DNA from: Apteryx mantelli
Taxonomy: Eukaryota; Chordata; Aves; Apterygiformes; Apterygidae
NCBI RefSeq assembly: GCF_036417845.1
Contig: NC_089980.1
Span: forward strand, 44,142,501-44,206,500
Length of the DNA: 64,000 bases
Reading direction: 5' to 3'
A program made the position numbers and the translations under genes. Below are positions 34,691 to 56,279 of this stretch, piece by piece (the first letter of the stretch is position 1; the number at the start of each line of letters is the position of its first letter). The notes beneath the pieces are model-generated. The model had not been told where the DNA came from, searched no databases, and saw only the letters and a list, made by a program, of their open reading frames with translations.

Positions 34691-37600
34691 AACATAGCCC
34701 ATTAATTTCTACTTGAAATGTGACTAAACCCATTTCCCTTTTACCAGAATGCCCTTGGGGGAAACAGTGCTGGGCGGGCTCAGACCTAGGTCCCCACTAG
34801 GCCCCCAGGTCCTAGGAAACAGCCCTAGGTCCCCAAGTATATCTGACTCAGTGGAGATTCTAGGCCTGCATGCATTACAGGAGATGGTATTACCAAACAG
34901 AGCTAATATTTAAACCATGTCCCATTTATGAGATAATATGGATCCAGATCATATGCATACAGACCTATATTCATATTCATGCAGACCTTATTCTCATCAC
35001 TAAATATAAATGAAATATAATTAGAAGCACATATCATAAACTGACACTTATAACTGTTTAGTAGCACAACTTTCTGGGTGGTATAGTAGTATTTCAGACA
35101 CATACCCTACAGCTACCACAGCAGAGCAGGAGCACATTATAGCAAGGTTTTACCCTGCTGTAAGCAAGGCAGCATCTTGGTGATACTTAGACAGTAGTTA
35201 CTGAAACCATGATTGGAAAGGCTAGGGGGAAAACTTAGAAGGTATTATTCTTCATACAGGCTAATCAGCAAGCAATGTTTTACTGACATCAGATGCCACA
35301 TAAACTTAAACTTCCACTTACTAAACCTCTTGCAGTCCCCTCCCCATGGGCATTCATCAGAGGTATTAAATAGCTTTGGAGCCTCTTGAGCATGAGTAGG
35401 AAAAGACAGCATAGAAAAAGCAAGGATGTGTTGGTTTTCTAATTTGTACATTTTATAGGGCAAGGAAAGGTGGGGGGATGTTTCTTTGAAGTCAGACAAA
35501 CAGCAGCTTCCCCATCACTCATCCTGAGTATTTGCCTTGTGTCTGATTCTGGAAGACTTGCGGTTGGCCATAAGCTGAGATTCCCTCCCAAATGTCCCTA
35601 CAGCTGTTCAACCTGAAAGCCTTCTCTGAAATCCCCCTACTGGGTGGGGTTTGCGAGACATTTAGTGGGCTTAAAAAGTAACACCAGGCTGGTTGGTTTC
35701 ACTGCCTGGTTCCGCACTAGCAAAGTACTTGGCACTATCTGGGAAGCTTTCAGTGTGTGCTGAAAGATGGATAAATTGGTGGTGATGTGTACTTGAGTGA
35801 GCACCAACTAATTCAAAGCCCCTCACAGACTCACTCTCTCTCCCTCTAGGTCAGGAAGCTAGAGAGCTTTTAACTATCTGGCAAGTATATTGGCAGCAAG
35901 AGGAAACACCAAGTGGCCAAAGCTTATTGTCTAGCCTTATTGCAGTGTGGAATAGCTCTCTTCTAGGGATATATTAGTGACCTGAAGCACCAGGAAGAGG
36001 AGCTGGCAGCATTTCCACTTCACTTGTTCTGGTACGTGAGGAAAGTCTGCTGACAAGTGCACTGCTGAGGCTGACTCTCAGCCCATGGAGTGTTGCAATG
36101 GATGAGTGATGAATGAAAAAAACAAAGCCCTTTGAATACAGAGATCTTTTAGTTATTGCCCCCTCATACTGACAAGCACCCAGATTTCACCCTCCCAGAG
36201 CATGCTGCAAGCTGTTCTGCTTTTCTTGCACAAACAGCAGAAGCTCAACATACTTTGGTCACTTTGAAGACATCCTTTACACTAGAAAAGAGGACACTGC
36301 CATCTGTTTGCCATGACAGACCAGGTCACTGCTTGCACCTTTGGCCCTCTCTCTCACTCAGGCCAGGATAAGAGCAGGAGGGATATACTTTCTACTCAGA
36401 AAAAACTTCTGCACCATCAAGTAAGCCAGGGTTCGTCCAGTAAGGCCCGGGGAAAGAGAGGACCCTGGGATTGCTGAAGAGAAAGATGTGGAGACCAGGT
36501 AACATCTGCTTGTGTTGGGAAGTCCATGGGGAAAAGGAGCAGAGACAATTACACTCACTAGTCAATGGAGGAGAAGTAATGTGATTAAGATACAGCAGGG
36601 AGAATTCAGGTTAGATACAAGGGATCAGGCTATCATGAGAGGAGCAGACTGAGCCACCAAATGAGCTGCCAAAGGAATCATCATCAGTGACCCAGAGAAG
36701 GCACAGAGCAGAGAGGAGTCTGCAGGAAGAGCAGATGCCTGACTGTGCTGCCCTGCCTGGGGCTGTGCAGGGTGAGGAGGCAGTGTGCCAGGGGGAGATG
36801 GGACCACCTGAGGCTGTGCCCCAGAATGGGATAGGACATCTTTAGGCAGCGGTGCTGATAACCTGAGCCGCAAGGAGAATTAGTTTCCCTTTGTATAGTG
36901 TGCTAGGGTCCCTTGCCAACACTTACTAGGAAGCCTATACATGCACACCCATTCTGCCAGCTGCTTCCCATGCTGGGAGCGGGAAGGGAGGGCCCAGTTG
37001 TCAGTCATAAATTTCCTTGTCTGGCCGGACCAGCTGCCCTACCGTTGCAAGCAGAGGGAAGGAGAGAAAGCACAATCCCAGCTTCAGTCTATCCTTTTCA
37101 GCTCAAACACTTCTCTGCCAGGCCATCAGGCAGCCCCTGTCCCTCCTGCCCAGCTCTGCTCCCCTCCATGCCCAAGTGTGCCTTCTTCCCTCCTGAGCCT
37201 AAGACAGAGCAGGACAGTCTCCAGCACAGAGAGAGCAAAGTAGGCTAGAAATCCTTTCGCTACCCTGAATATACACTGCTTGCAAAGCACCTGCCTGATT
37301 CCTTCCAAACTCAAGAAGGGGGAGGGACCTCAAGGCGGGAGGATACAACTCTGCTCATACCCCTCCTACACATCTGGAGCAAAATAGACTCCTCCAGGGA
37401 CAGAGGCACTTGTCCTCTTTCCTAGAAAGCCTGGGGCAGTTTGCTCCTGCTTGTGCATGCTGGCTGCACTATTTCTCTCATCTGCCTAGAAAAATCAGAG
37501 CACGGTAGGCCTGGAGCCAAGAAGGGGCTGTGGTGGGTGCCAGACAGCCCTGTTAGCCCGCATCAAAGCCACCGCTTTGTGATGTGCCAGTGCTGTCTTG

Positions 37601-38839
37601 CCTGCTCTCAGCCCTTCTTCCCTCAGTCCTGAGGGGCAGCTTTTTGAGAACTTGGTGGGAATCTCCCTTTGGCTTTAGGGCAGAGCTAACCTCAGAAGAA
37701 CAACATACAAACATCTGGGGCCATAGAGACAGGCTGCTCTGACAGCTGAATAAGGGGAGGCCTACCCCTCACAATGCATACACTGCCAAGTAGACCTGGG
37801 GTCATGGTTTCTCGTCACCTAGGCTGGCTGGTATTTGGGGACCTGGGGGCCAGCTCCACCAGATGCAGTGGGGTAGGAGGGCCGAGAATGAGAGTAACAT
37901 ATCTCCAAGAAATCCTGGAATGCAGCAGGGAGCATTAGCAAGAGAGATCCCACTTCTCTTCAGGGTGCTGTGGGTCTGGCAATGCCACAGCCTGTGGCGG
38001 TAGGACTATGTCTGGATCTGGCTGCAGCTGGCACTACGTGCTTGGGGAAGGTGTTCAGTAGCAGGAAGACTCTCCATGAATCTCACTGGCCTGGGTGCAG
38101 CTATGCCTCAAAGACACTTCCTTCCACCTGGATAGACCCACCTCCAGAATAAGATTTTGTGGGTGAAAATGGGGCCAGAGGAAGTGAATTGAGGCAACCT
38201 CATGAAGAGGCCCAAAAAAAAAACAATGGCCAAGGTGTTTGAGAGCAGAATTCTGCTGCAGGTGCTAAAGGATGGGGGTGCATAAACCCTATTAATCTGT
38301 CCCTATTCTGAGGACTTTTTTTGCCCTAGGGTGCTAAAAGACCTGCCAAAACTTTGATAAAGCCATCTGTCCAGTGCACCCTGGAGGCTAGGGATAGAAA
38401 GACGAGGCACTGTAGCCTAATTTAAGCAATGTGTGAGAGATTTCAAAGAGTATATGATGAGAAGGACAAGCGGACCACGTTCCCTGCTAATGACCCACTG
38501 CAACTCCACTGACAGAATGTCTCCTCATTCACCATGACATACAGGCATGCACTATCATCTCCTGAGAGAGTCACAAGGAGGCTCAGCATTGGCCTTGACT
38601 TACGTTAGGCCCTTGGAGAGATGAGAATAAGGGCACAGCAAGCCAAATGTAATCACTAAGCAGGAAAATTCTAGTGCAGCCAACAGAGCTGTATCCACTT
38701 TTACCCAGTCTGAATTTGTGCCAATAGCAATGAGAACAAAAAGGAGAGAATGATGTGCCTACACTCGGCATCTTATGCTTCCCAATTCTCAAAAGAGTCC
38801 TCTTATTTAAGCCAACATATAGGTCTGGTAGTGAAAGTA

Positions 38840-38905
38840 AGGACAGAATCATAACAAAACAGACTGAGATTTGAAGGGACTTTCAGCTCAAATCACCACT
38901 GTTTG
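38840..38905 (-). repeat. CR1-like 3' end fragment, antisense
   Basis: The + strand reads gacagaatcataacaaaaca, then gagatttgaagggactttcag. This resembles the reverse complement of the CR1 3' terminus (atagaatcatagaat...ttggaagggacct). It is diverged. Confidence 0.45.
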
Positions 38906-40234
38906 ATGTTCAGCACTTGAGATCCAGGAGGACAAACTGACTTGAACAGGCAAGAAACACTGACCAGGACATGTCAGGGCATGAAGAGCTGAAGAACAAA
39001 CCTCTCTGAGGGCAAAGTCAAACACAGCCTTACAATTCCTGCAGGCGCTGACCTCTCAAGACTTGCCAGCAAGGCAGGGCTTTGTTTATTCCGCAAAACA
39101 GAGATGTGATGCTTGTTAGAGAAGGACCCTGCAATGGGTCCAATTTTAAAACCAACCCACTAGAGAGACTTTCAAAAAAGGGCTGATGTGATGGAACATG
39201 ACATGTGCACCCTCCACAAGACCTGGTAAGTAAAGCATTACAGCAGCATGACCAGAGAAACAGACCCTTTATTTAAAAAGTTGGCAGGAGGAAGACTGGC
39301 TAGACTAAATACAGTGTCTCAGTGTTTAGTGTTGTATCTTGCCCTTCTGAGATGTCTTTGGAGAGAGACACCAAGCTCGAATGATCAGATGCTAATGGAC
39401 TTGCTCTTTCAAGCCAAGAAATATTGCTCTCAGCAGCATTTTGGCCCTGTGGATAAGGGAAGCGTGGTGAGACTGAGGAACAGTGCTGTCTAGAAAAATC
39501 ACTGGCTGAGCTGGCATCCACACCCCCAAAGAGCTGACTGAAAGGGAGACAGCTTTTCTGAGAACAGGGACACAAGAGATCTGGGGATGTGTTGATGGAA
39601 AAAGAAAAGCTGGGTGCCTGTGTGCTGCAGACGCAGATGCAAATTCAGTAGCATGAATGTTCCTTACCCAGTGTAACCAAGATTCTTTCTAGCTGGTTGA
39701 ATGGGGTAGCACAGAGCTCAGAGCAAGCCAACTTGCCCTGACAAGAGCAAGGCAGACAAACCCAGGGGCTAATGGGCTATTAGGAGGAGAATTTACCTCA
39801 CTCCTCATGACCTGACACCTGTCTGGAAAAATCTCTGCAGTGCAAACTGTTTGTTTTTAAGCAGGTTCCCCTCTTACGTATCCCCAGTCTCGTTCTGCAG
39901 AGCATCCTTCATGGCAGACACCTCACTGTCTCCCAGCTGCAGGTTTTGTGTCCATGGTAGGGCCCTGCAAAGTGGGGATCATTTTGATCCTCATTTCACC
40001 AGCCTGGGCATCATGCACCACCTGCTTTAAAGTGTCTTTGCCTATCTTCCTCCCCGCCCCTCAGAGCTCCCTGCCAAAATCAGGCTGCCAAAACTCTGCA
40101 GATCAAATTCTGCAGCCAGGAACCAACCTGATTTCATGCAAAATTTAATTTACAAACATGCACCAACCTGCTGGTCTATTTTCAACAGTTGACCTACAGC
40201 TGAACCTACCAGAGCCTTCCTTGATGCTTGTCTG

Positions 40235-40310
40235 AATTGATTAGGACTCAACTTCAGGGTAGGAAGGGACCTCAGCCAATTCACACACTACCTTTTACCA
40301 TGATGCCTGT
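40235..40310 (-). repeat. Possible CR1-like fragment
   Basis: The phrase aggactcaacttcagggtaggaagggacctcag resembles the CR1 3' ttggaagggacctcagg block. Only that phrase matches, so the call is weak. Confidence 0.3.
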
Positions 40311-41173
40311 CCAGTGTCAACCTTTCCTCCCCTCCCCAGCTCACCAGGGACCTCCTGTTTTCTCTTTCCAGCTGAGCCCTCCTCCAGCAAGCAGATCAGT
40401 GATGCCGCAGGTCTCCTCCACTCCATCTGGGTTTGCCACGTTCATCCCTTCCCAAGTGCTGCCTGCCTGCTGTAATCCCAAACAGAAAGTCCTTTACCTA
40501 GGGGATGCTGATTCTCAGAGCTGGTGTGCTGAAGCTTCCTAAGGAGCCAAGCCTGGGATCCTCTGGAGGTGGTGTCATTCCCAGAAGTAAGAACAGTGTA
40601 AGAGTCGGAGCATGGTCTAAAAAAAAAAATGGAGAGGGTAGGGAACGCTGGGTGGGGAGGGGAAGAGCTGGATTCGTGGCTTTCAGCCTTTTCTCTAACC
40701 TGCCAGTCAGCTCCACATGACTGGCTGCCCCAGACTTTTAGGCATGAGCAGTTAAACACCGCTCCCAAAGGGAATGTGCTGCTGAGCCCTTTCCCCTCCA
40801 CCCTGCAAGGGGTCTCACTCCAGTGTGGTAACAGGGGTGGTCGCAGGTGCAGCACAGTGCTTTCTGGTGGTTGCTGTTTCCTCAGAGCACAAGCTAGCAT
40901 GGAGACAGAGCTGGGAGTCAAAGCACTCCCTTCCCTGCATCAGGTCTGTCTTTTCATTCCCCGCCTTGGATTTGATGCCATGAATTACGGTTTCGGGAGG
41001 GTTTTTTTTTTTTTTTTGCATGTCGTGGACGATCTGGAGTTCTGTGCCATGTCACAGGGAGCACCATCACTCATCCCTCCATGAGGTGAGAGCCACTGTG
41101 GGGGAAACTTTTGCTGACTGCCAGAGCGAGAGGCTGTGTCCACTCCACCCTGAAAGTTATACTTTCACCCAAC

Positions 41174-41179
41174 TTTATT
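41174..41179 (-). terminator. TMEM151B: Polyadenylation signal for TMEM151B
   Basis: TTTATT on the + strand is AATAAA on the TMEM151B strand, 116 bases past the stop codon. It is followed on the minus strand by a GT-rich stretch (gggtggagtgg) about 25-35 bases further on, the expected downstream element. It would give a very short 3' UTR; longer alternative ends cannot be excluded. Confidence 0.55.
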
Positions 41180-41294
41180 TCCCCCTCAAACAGCCTCGTC
41201 CTCCTAGGCCATTTCCCTTCCCCACACTCTTCTCCCCAAATCCAAGCTGGCCCAGGCCAGGCAATCATCAATGAGATCTCACTGCCCTCTGTTC

Positions 41295-51274
<9,980 letters not shown>

Positions 51275-51574
51275 GGCGGCGGCGGGGGCGCCCCGCTGGC
51301 GCTGCCTCCGGGCTGGGCAGCAGGGCCGGCCCGCAGCCGCATTATCCCGCCAGGAGCCGGGCGCTGCCTCGCCCGCCGCGCGGCGGGCGGCGGGGCGGCG
51401 CGGCGGGCGGGCGGCGCGGCGGCATGGCCCCGAGCCGCGGCACGGCGCGGCGGCAGCGCTCCGCCGCCCGCCGGCCCCCGGCCCCGCCGCAGCGCAGCGC
51501 TGCTCCGCGCCCGGCGCGGCGGAGGGCGGGCAGAGCCGCGGTGGGAGGGCCGCGGAGGGAAGGCGCGGGCGAGG

Positions 51575-51602
51575 AGAGGCGAGGCGAGGCGAGGCGAGGC
51601 GG
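51575..51602. repeat. Pentanucleotide repeat (GAGGC)n
   Basis: About five near-perfect units of gaggc/gcgag, in the TMEM151B CpG island upstream of the start codon. If transcribed it would lie in the 5' leader. Length may vary between individuals. Confidence 0.75.
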
Positions 51603-53264
51603 GCGGGGCGGCGGGTCACCTTGAGGAGGCGGCGGCGGCGGCGGCTGGGCGTGCGGGAGCCCGGCGCTGCCCGCCCGCCCGCCAGGCCGGCGGCCGTTGG
51701 GGCCGTTGGAACCGCCGCAGCCGCCGCTCTCCTCCCCCCGCCCCGCGTTCCGCCGTGTGCGGGAGCGACCCCCGGCCCGGCCGCCCCCCTAGGACCCGTG
51801 AGGGAGGCCGGTGCGGGCCAGCCCGGGGCTGCCGGGGCTCGGCCCCCCCTCGGCCCTCCCGCCTGAGGGTGCCGGCGGCCATGTGCCCCCTCGGGCCTGG
51901 GCGGCGCGGGGGAGGCGTCGGGCCGCCGAGGCGGCTCCGGGCGGTGGGGGGCTTCCTCCTCAGGCTGAAACCGGGAGCCTGGAGACCGGGAGCATTTTGC
52001 TTAAACTGCGGCTATGCGTTTCTAATCCCTGGTAGTCCCAGGTAGCGCAAGGGGAAGGACAGCTGACATTTCTCTCTGACTAGCTAGGAGTGCTAACGCT
52101 GGCAGCCAGACCTCACCTCGGGGGGAAACCCGGGGAGGCTACCTTGGGCAGCGCTTTCGCTGCTAGTTGTGATCTGCGTCAACCCTGTCATCACGGAGCT
52201 GACTGCAGCTCACCTGTAGACCGACGCCTACTTTGTTGCAGTGATGAGCAGGAAAGTCTCTTCAGACCCCCCATCTAAACTCAGTAACGTCCTCAGGACA
52301 CACAGAATCTTCTTCTCGGGAATGGTCCAGACTCATCTAGGTCCAAATTTTGCAAGTAGAGCCTAGCTTCCTTGATGATCTTGGGAAAGCAGGTGTCCAT
52401 TGCTTCCTCAGAGTCAAACTGGGGAAATGCATAAACTGCAGAATTTGCTGGAAATTGCTTCACTTTTTCTGAGCTCTGGGGCTCAGCCTTGGGGCTGAGA
52501 TGAGTATGGCTTGCTCTTGCCCACTCTGTACCCTGGATGGGGATAGGTTTTCTGGTCTCACTCAAGCAAATGCATATGAGGGGAATTGCCAGCCACCAGT
52601 TCCTATGGAAATAGGTGTGACAGCCAAGGGGTACTGCTGAAGAAGCTCATCTTCAAAAGAAGCTGGGGATGGATTTCCTCTCTTCTCTCCCCTGTTTCCA
52701 TGGGAACAGCAGCAAGCAGGAGCAGCCTGCTCTGAATTTCACTGCCTACTGCTCAGTCACCCCCCTCCCAGTCCTGTAGGCAGACTTTGGCTCTCAAGGG
52801 CTTCCGAACCACCCTCAAGTGATAGATTTCCAGAACCACCCTCAAGTGATAGATCCCATACCTCCAAGGAGAGCTCACCTGGATGGATCCCATGGCAAAG
52901 CAAGGCAAAGAGGCACAAGCCCATACCTACTAGGTTTTCTGTAGCAGTACTGTATGCTATTGCATACACACTAATGGACATAAGCAAATAATTTACATAC
53001 ATACAGGCATTTCTGCTTTTTACAGGGTCATGGGCATAATGCTCCTGAAAGAAGGAACCTAAGCTGGACCAAAGATGCCTGAAGAAAGATCATCCTCCAG
53101 GAACATCTCTGTTTTTCTCTCAAAGACGGGAAGGTCACCAAAAAGGGCAAAGCAAAAGTGGGGAGGAAAAAAGGGTGAAAAAAAGTTTGTGTCTTTGCAT
53201 TCAGTAGCCTGTGGTGGCTTTTTCTCCAATTAATTTGTCCATTCACTTTTTGAATTCATGTTAA

Positions 53265-53400
53265 CTTTTAACGTCTACAACAGTCTGTGCCAAGGAGTTC
53301 CACAGCATAACTACAAACTGTGAGAAGCAGCTTCCCTTTCTTTGCTTGTTTTGACTTGTCATCTCTTAGGACTAACCATTGGGAGACATGTTGCTACCCT
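53265..53400. repeat. CR1-like LINE fragment
   Basis: Reads ttaacgtctacaacagtctgtgccaaggagttccacagcataac, then gtgagaagcagcttccctttctttgcttgttttgac. The order matches caacatcctctggcaaggagttccacaggtt...gtgaagaagtacttcctttgtttgttttaaac of sauropsid CR1. Confidence 0.8.
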
Positions 53401-54741
53401 CTTCGTGGAGCCATCCGTACAAAGCCCAGCAACACATCTTTTATCCATAGCTATTGATGAGCCAGGAGAAGGCTTTTTTTATCAGGCGTCTTGGATTCTG
53501 GCCCTGGCAGAATGTTTTCTGTGTCTTAGAGACAACACTGCCAAGCACATCATCTGCTATGTTATTTTTGAGTTGAGAAATCACAAAGAGGTTCTGTGCC
53601 CTGCTCTATCTGAACTGAACTTGTACAAATTCTTGCTCACTTTCTCTGCAAAAGAGGCATATCACAGCTTTCTCCCCTCAGATAGGAATCTGAGGGCACG
53701 GCTGATAACATGCGTTGGAAAGAACATGAGAGTTTACCCTCCAGACAGTGGGAGAGATAAGACCGTAGGATGCAGAGGTCTTTTTTGCCCAGGGCACCTT
53801 TCTGCAGACTGACAAACACCTGTGTATGAAGGAAGATCTCTTTCTGGTTGAAAGCAAGGAGTAGGAGGTGTTTTACCTGGTTTCCTGGAGTTAGTCCTCT
53901 TTCTCTGTGAAATGAAAACCCAGTCCTTCTAAACAATCAGTTTTCAGAATCCCTGTGCCACAACTTGCTGTGACTTACTGGCACACCAGAACTTCCAGGT
54001 ACCCTGTTTCTCATGAAAGCGTACATGACGGTATAATTCCTGTAGTTGATTATGCTAGGGGAAACTGAAGCAAGAAGGCCAACATCCATGGCTGCGCTCT
54101 GTGTCACCATCAGAGAGAGAACCAAGGAGTGCTAATTATAACCCACTGCCTAACCACACAAATACCCTTTTGAGGACAAAAGGCAAAAACATCTTTGCTC
54201 TAATATGTGATAATCCTCCACAGTTTTTCTAGTAGGTTTACAGATGCTCTACTGAAAGATCATGTTGGAGAGCAAGGCATTTCTGTTACATGGGCATTTC
54301 TGATGTGATAAAATGGTTGAAAGAAGTAGGGAAGCTTATAAGAGGATATGGCAACTGAAGTAGAGGTCGTATCTAGGTTTATTCTCCAGATGTAGCCTGT
54401 ACCTGCCACCCTGCAGAAACATCCATATCTGTTCTAAGCAGATATAAAACAGTAGATCATATTAACAGTATTCTCCATTCACTTTCCACAATGTGCCAAG
54501 CCAGAAATGGTCTCACTCTCTCTGTCTCTGGCATTTACTGAAAACAGACTTTTAACTCCTGGTTAAGTATGTGGTTAGTTTTTGCCCATGCAGTAAATTC
54601 ACATTTAGTTTCCAGACTAACTTTGAAGGAGGCTACATTTTAAATCAGATGAGCATAGATACCTGTCCTTGTGCTGGGATTTGTATCCTAAATATAAAAC
54701 TGTGTATATATAGCAAATTTCTGTAGCATCCTATATATGTC

Positions 54742-54789
54742 TGTGTGTGTGTGTGTGTGTGTGTGTATACACACACATATATATATATA
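54742..54789. repeat. Complex dinucleotide microsatellite (TG)n TATA (AC)n (AT)n
   Basis: About twelve TG units run into TATA, then about four AC units and about six AT units. The TG and AC blocks are complementary in inverted order, so the centre is a palindrome. Such tracts are length-variable and prone to Z-DNA or cruciform formation. Confidence 0.95.
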
Positions 54790-55279
54790 ACAGGTTATAT
54801 ATGTTCACACAGGGCAAATGTGATCAACCCTTAGTCTCTTGTTCCTAACCAATCACTGATTTCTACTGATCTGCTTCTTTTTCTCTCCTAAGAAGACATG
54901 TAACAAAGAATCCCTTCATGTTGCATGCAAGATTTTCTAAGCTTGGAAACTACAGTCTATTATATTTAGAAATTTCAAAGATATTTTGTAGACTGTCCTA
55001 GCCTTCCAGAATGTGTTGCTCCAGTTAAATTACTCCTTAATGCAACGACAGGAGTGTGGGTGATGGAATGTGTTTCTTGGTCCAGTTAAACAATATTCCT
55101 TTGCCATTGCTGTTCAGCAGTATTGACTGCTCTGGTGCCATGCCTCTGCAGTCATTGTTCTCAGAGGAAATCTGTGCCATTAGTTGCATTTTTCTTGACT
55201 ACATTCAGGCTTCATGTCTGCTGGGAGGAGATCCAGATGAGCATAATTTCCCCTTCTTTGAAACCCTTTTTCTGTGGGA

Positions 55280-55345
55280 AGGAAATCCACTGAAACCAAT
55301 GGGGGTCTTTGCCTCTGGCCAAGTCACTAATGACTGGAGAATCAG
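55280..55345. repeat. Short sauropsid repeat fragment (ccaatgggggtctttgcc type)
   Basis: The phrase ccactgaaaccaatgggggtctttgcctctgg resembles the cattgacttcaatgggacttttgcctgag phrase common in reptile intergenic DNA. Weak, by eye. Confidence 0.35.
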
Positions 55346-56265
55346 TTTCTTAAGGTGTGTTGCAGAACATGCTAGATGTAGCTAGGAAAAGCAAACCTGT
55401 TGTTCAGCATAACATAATGATAGGCTCCACATCTCCACCAGCAAGGTGTCAATAGTCGACAAATTGTAAAAGTTTGAAAACCCCTGAAGTGGGTGGTTTT
55501 GTAGCTCATGTTCAGTGGTATTATCTCACACATGGGAACTGCTGTCATTGGAAACACTTTGGTTCCTGCTCTGATCCTTCCTTTTCCAACAGACTACATG
55601 TGTGCAGTCTGCTTATTTTCCATCCAGCCCCCTGAGAGTCTGTTTCTTCATCACAATCATTTGTGAGGCTCCACTGAGGCTTCTGGCTCGCATTAAATCG
55701 GTTTCCTCTCTACAGCAGCCCAGCAGGCTATCCAGTGCCCTTCTCATATCCCCCTCTAGAAATGGAAAGAGGATTCACAGCTACCCAGATGTTCTTTGAC
55801 AGTCCTCAGGACAACTATCTTGTCTGATATAATTTCTGAGCAGTGGAAACCTCCCCAAATGCCTGGAAACTGAGCCAAATACTACCATTGCAAACATTTT
55901 TTTCTGCCTGTTTTTTTGGCCCGTCACCCCCAGAAAGGAATAAGTCACAGAAATAAGTTGCTTAGAGAATTTAGCATATCAGTAGTTATAGACCTGGGAG
56001 TTGCTTCCCCAAAAGCAGAAAATAGGTCCCCATTGAAATTTGCCTTCCCCCCACTGAGTGGAGCTCACACCTTTCTGGGGAAGCACCCTCACTTCACCCA
56101 ACTCTCCCCAGGGAGCTGGGGGAAAAGGGCTGAAAGTCCCCTGCATGGCTGTTCTCCTGCCTGTCTGCATTACTTACGAGCCATCACACTGGCTGGGGTT
56201 GGCAGCAAGGAAAATGTCCTGGGGAATGAATGCTGAGCTCAGGTTCAGGGCACTGGGAGCAGCCT

Positions 56266-56279
56266 GTTACCTGGGCAAC
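56266..56279. promoter_or_regulatory. Palindromic RFX X-box motif (intergenic)
   Basis: GTTACC-TG-GGCAAC matches the full X-box consensus RYYRYY-N(1-3)-RRNRAC on both halves. It is 5 kb from the TMEM151B promoter and 7.3 kb from NFKBIE. Possible distal element; binding not shown. Confidence 0.5.

Larger units (their letters stand above)
27114..41173. other. Spacer between the convergent 3' ends of TCTE1 and TMEM151B
   Basis: The first part is TCTE1 3' UTR (to about 28.0-28.4 kb). The rest shows no conserved open frame on either strand. Identifiable content is repeat debris: a turtle/croc-type fragment near 34645-34690, a CR1 3'-end-like piece near 38840-38905, a weaker one near 40235-40310, and short A runs near 38214 and 40619. 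Three CCTAGG hexamers cluster at about 34784-34832. Inverted AATAAA hexamers near 28920 and 29445 are not linked to a gene. Mammals likewise have no protein gene between these two loci. Confidence 0.6.

Noticed and set aside
34784-34832. Three CCTAGG palindromes in a 50-base stretch
   Set aside because: The surrounding sequence is a degenerate ctaggtccc repeat, so the hexamers are not independent. No known function is implied.
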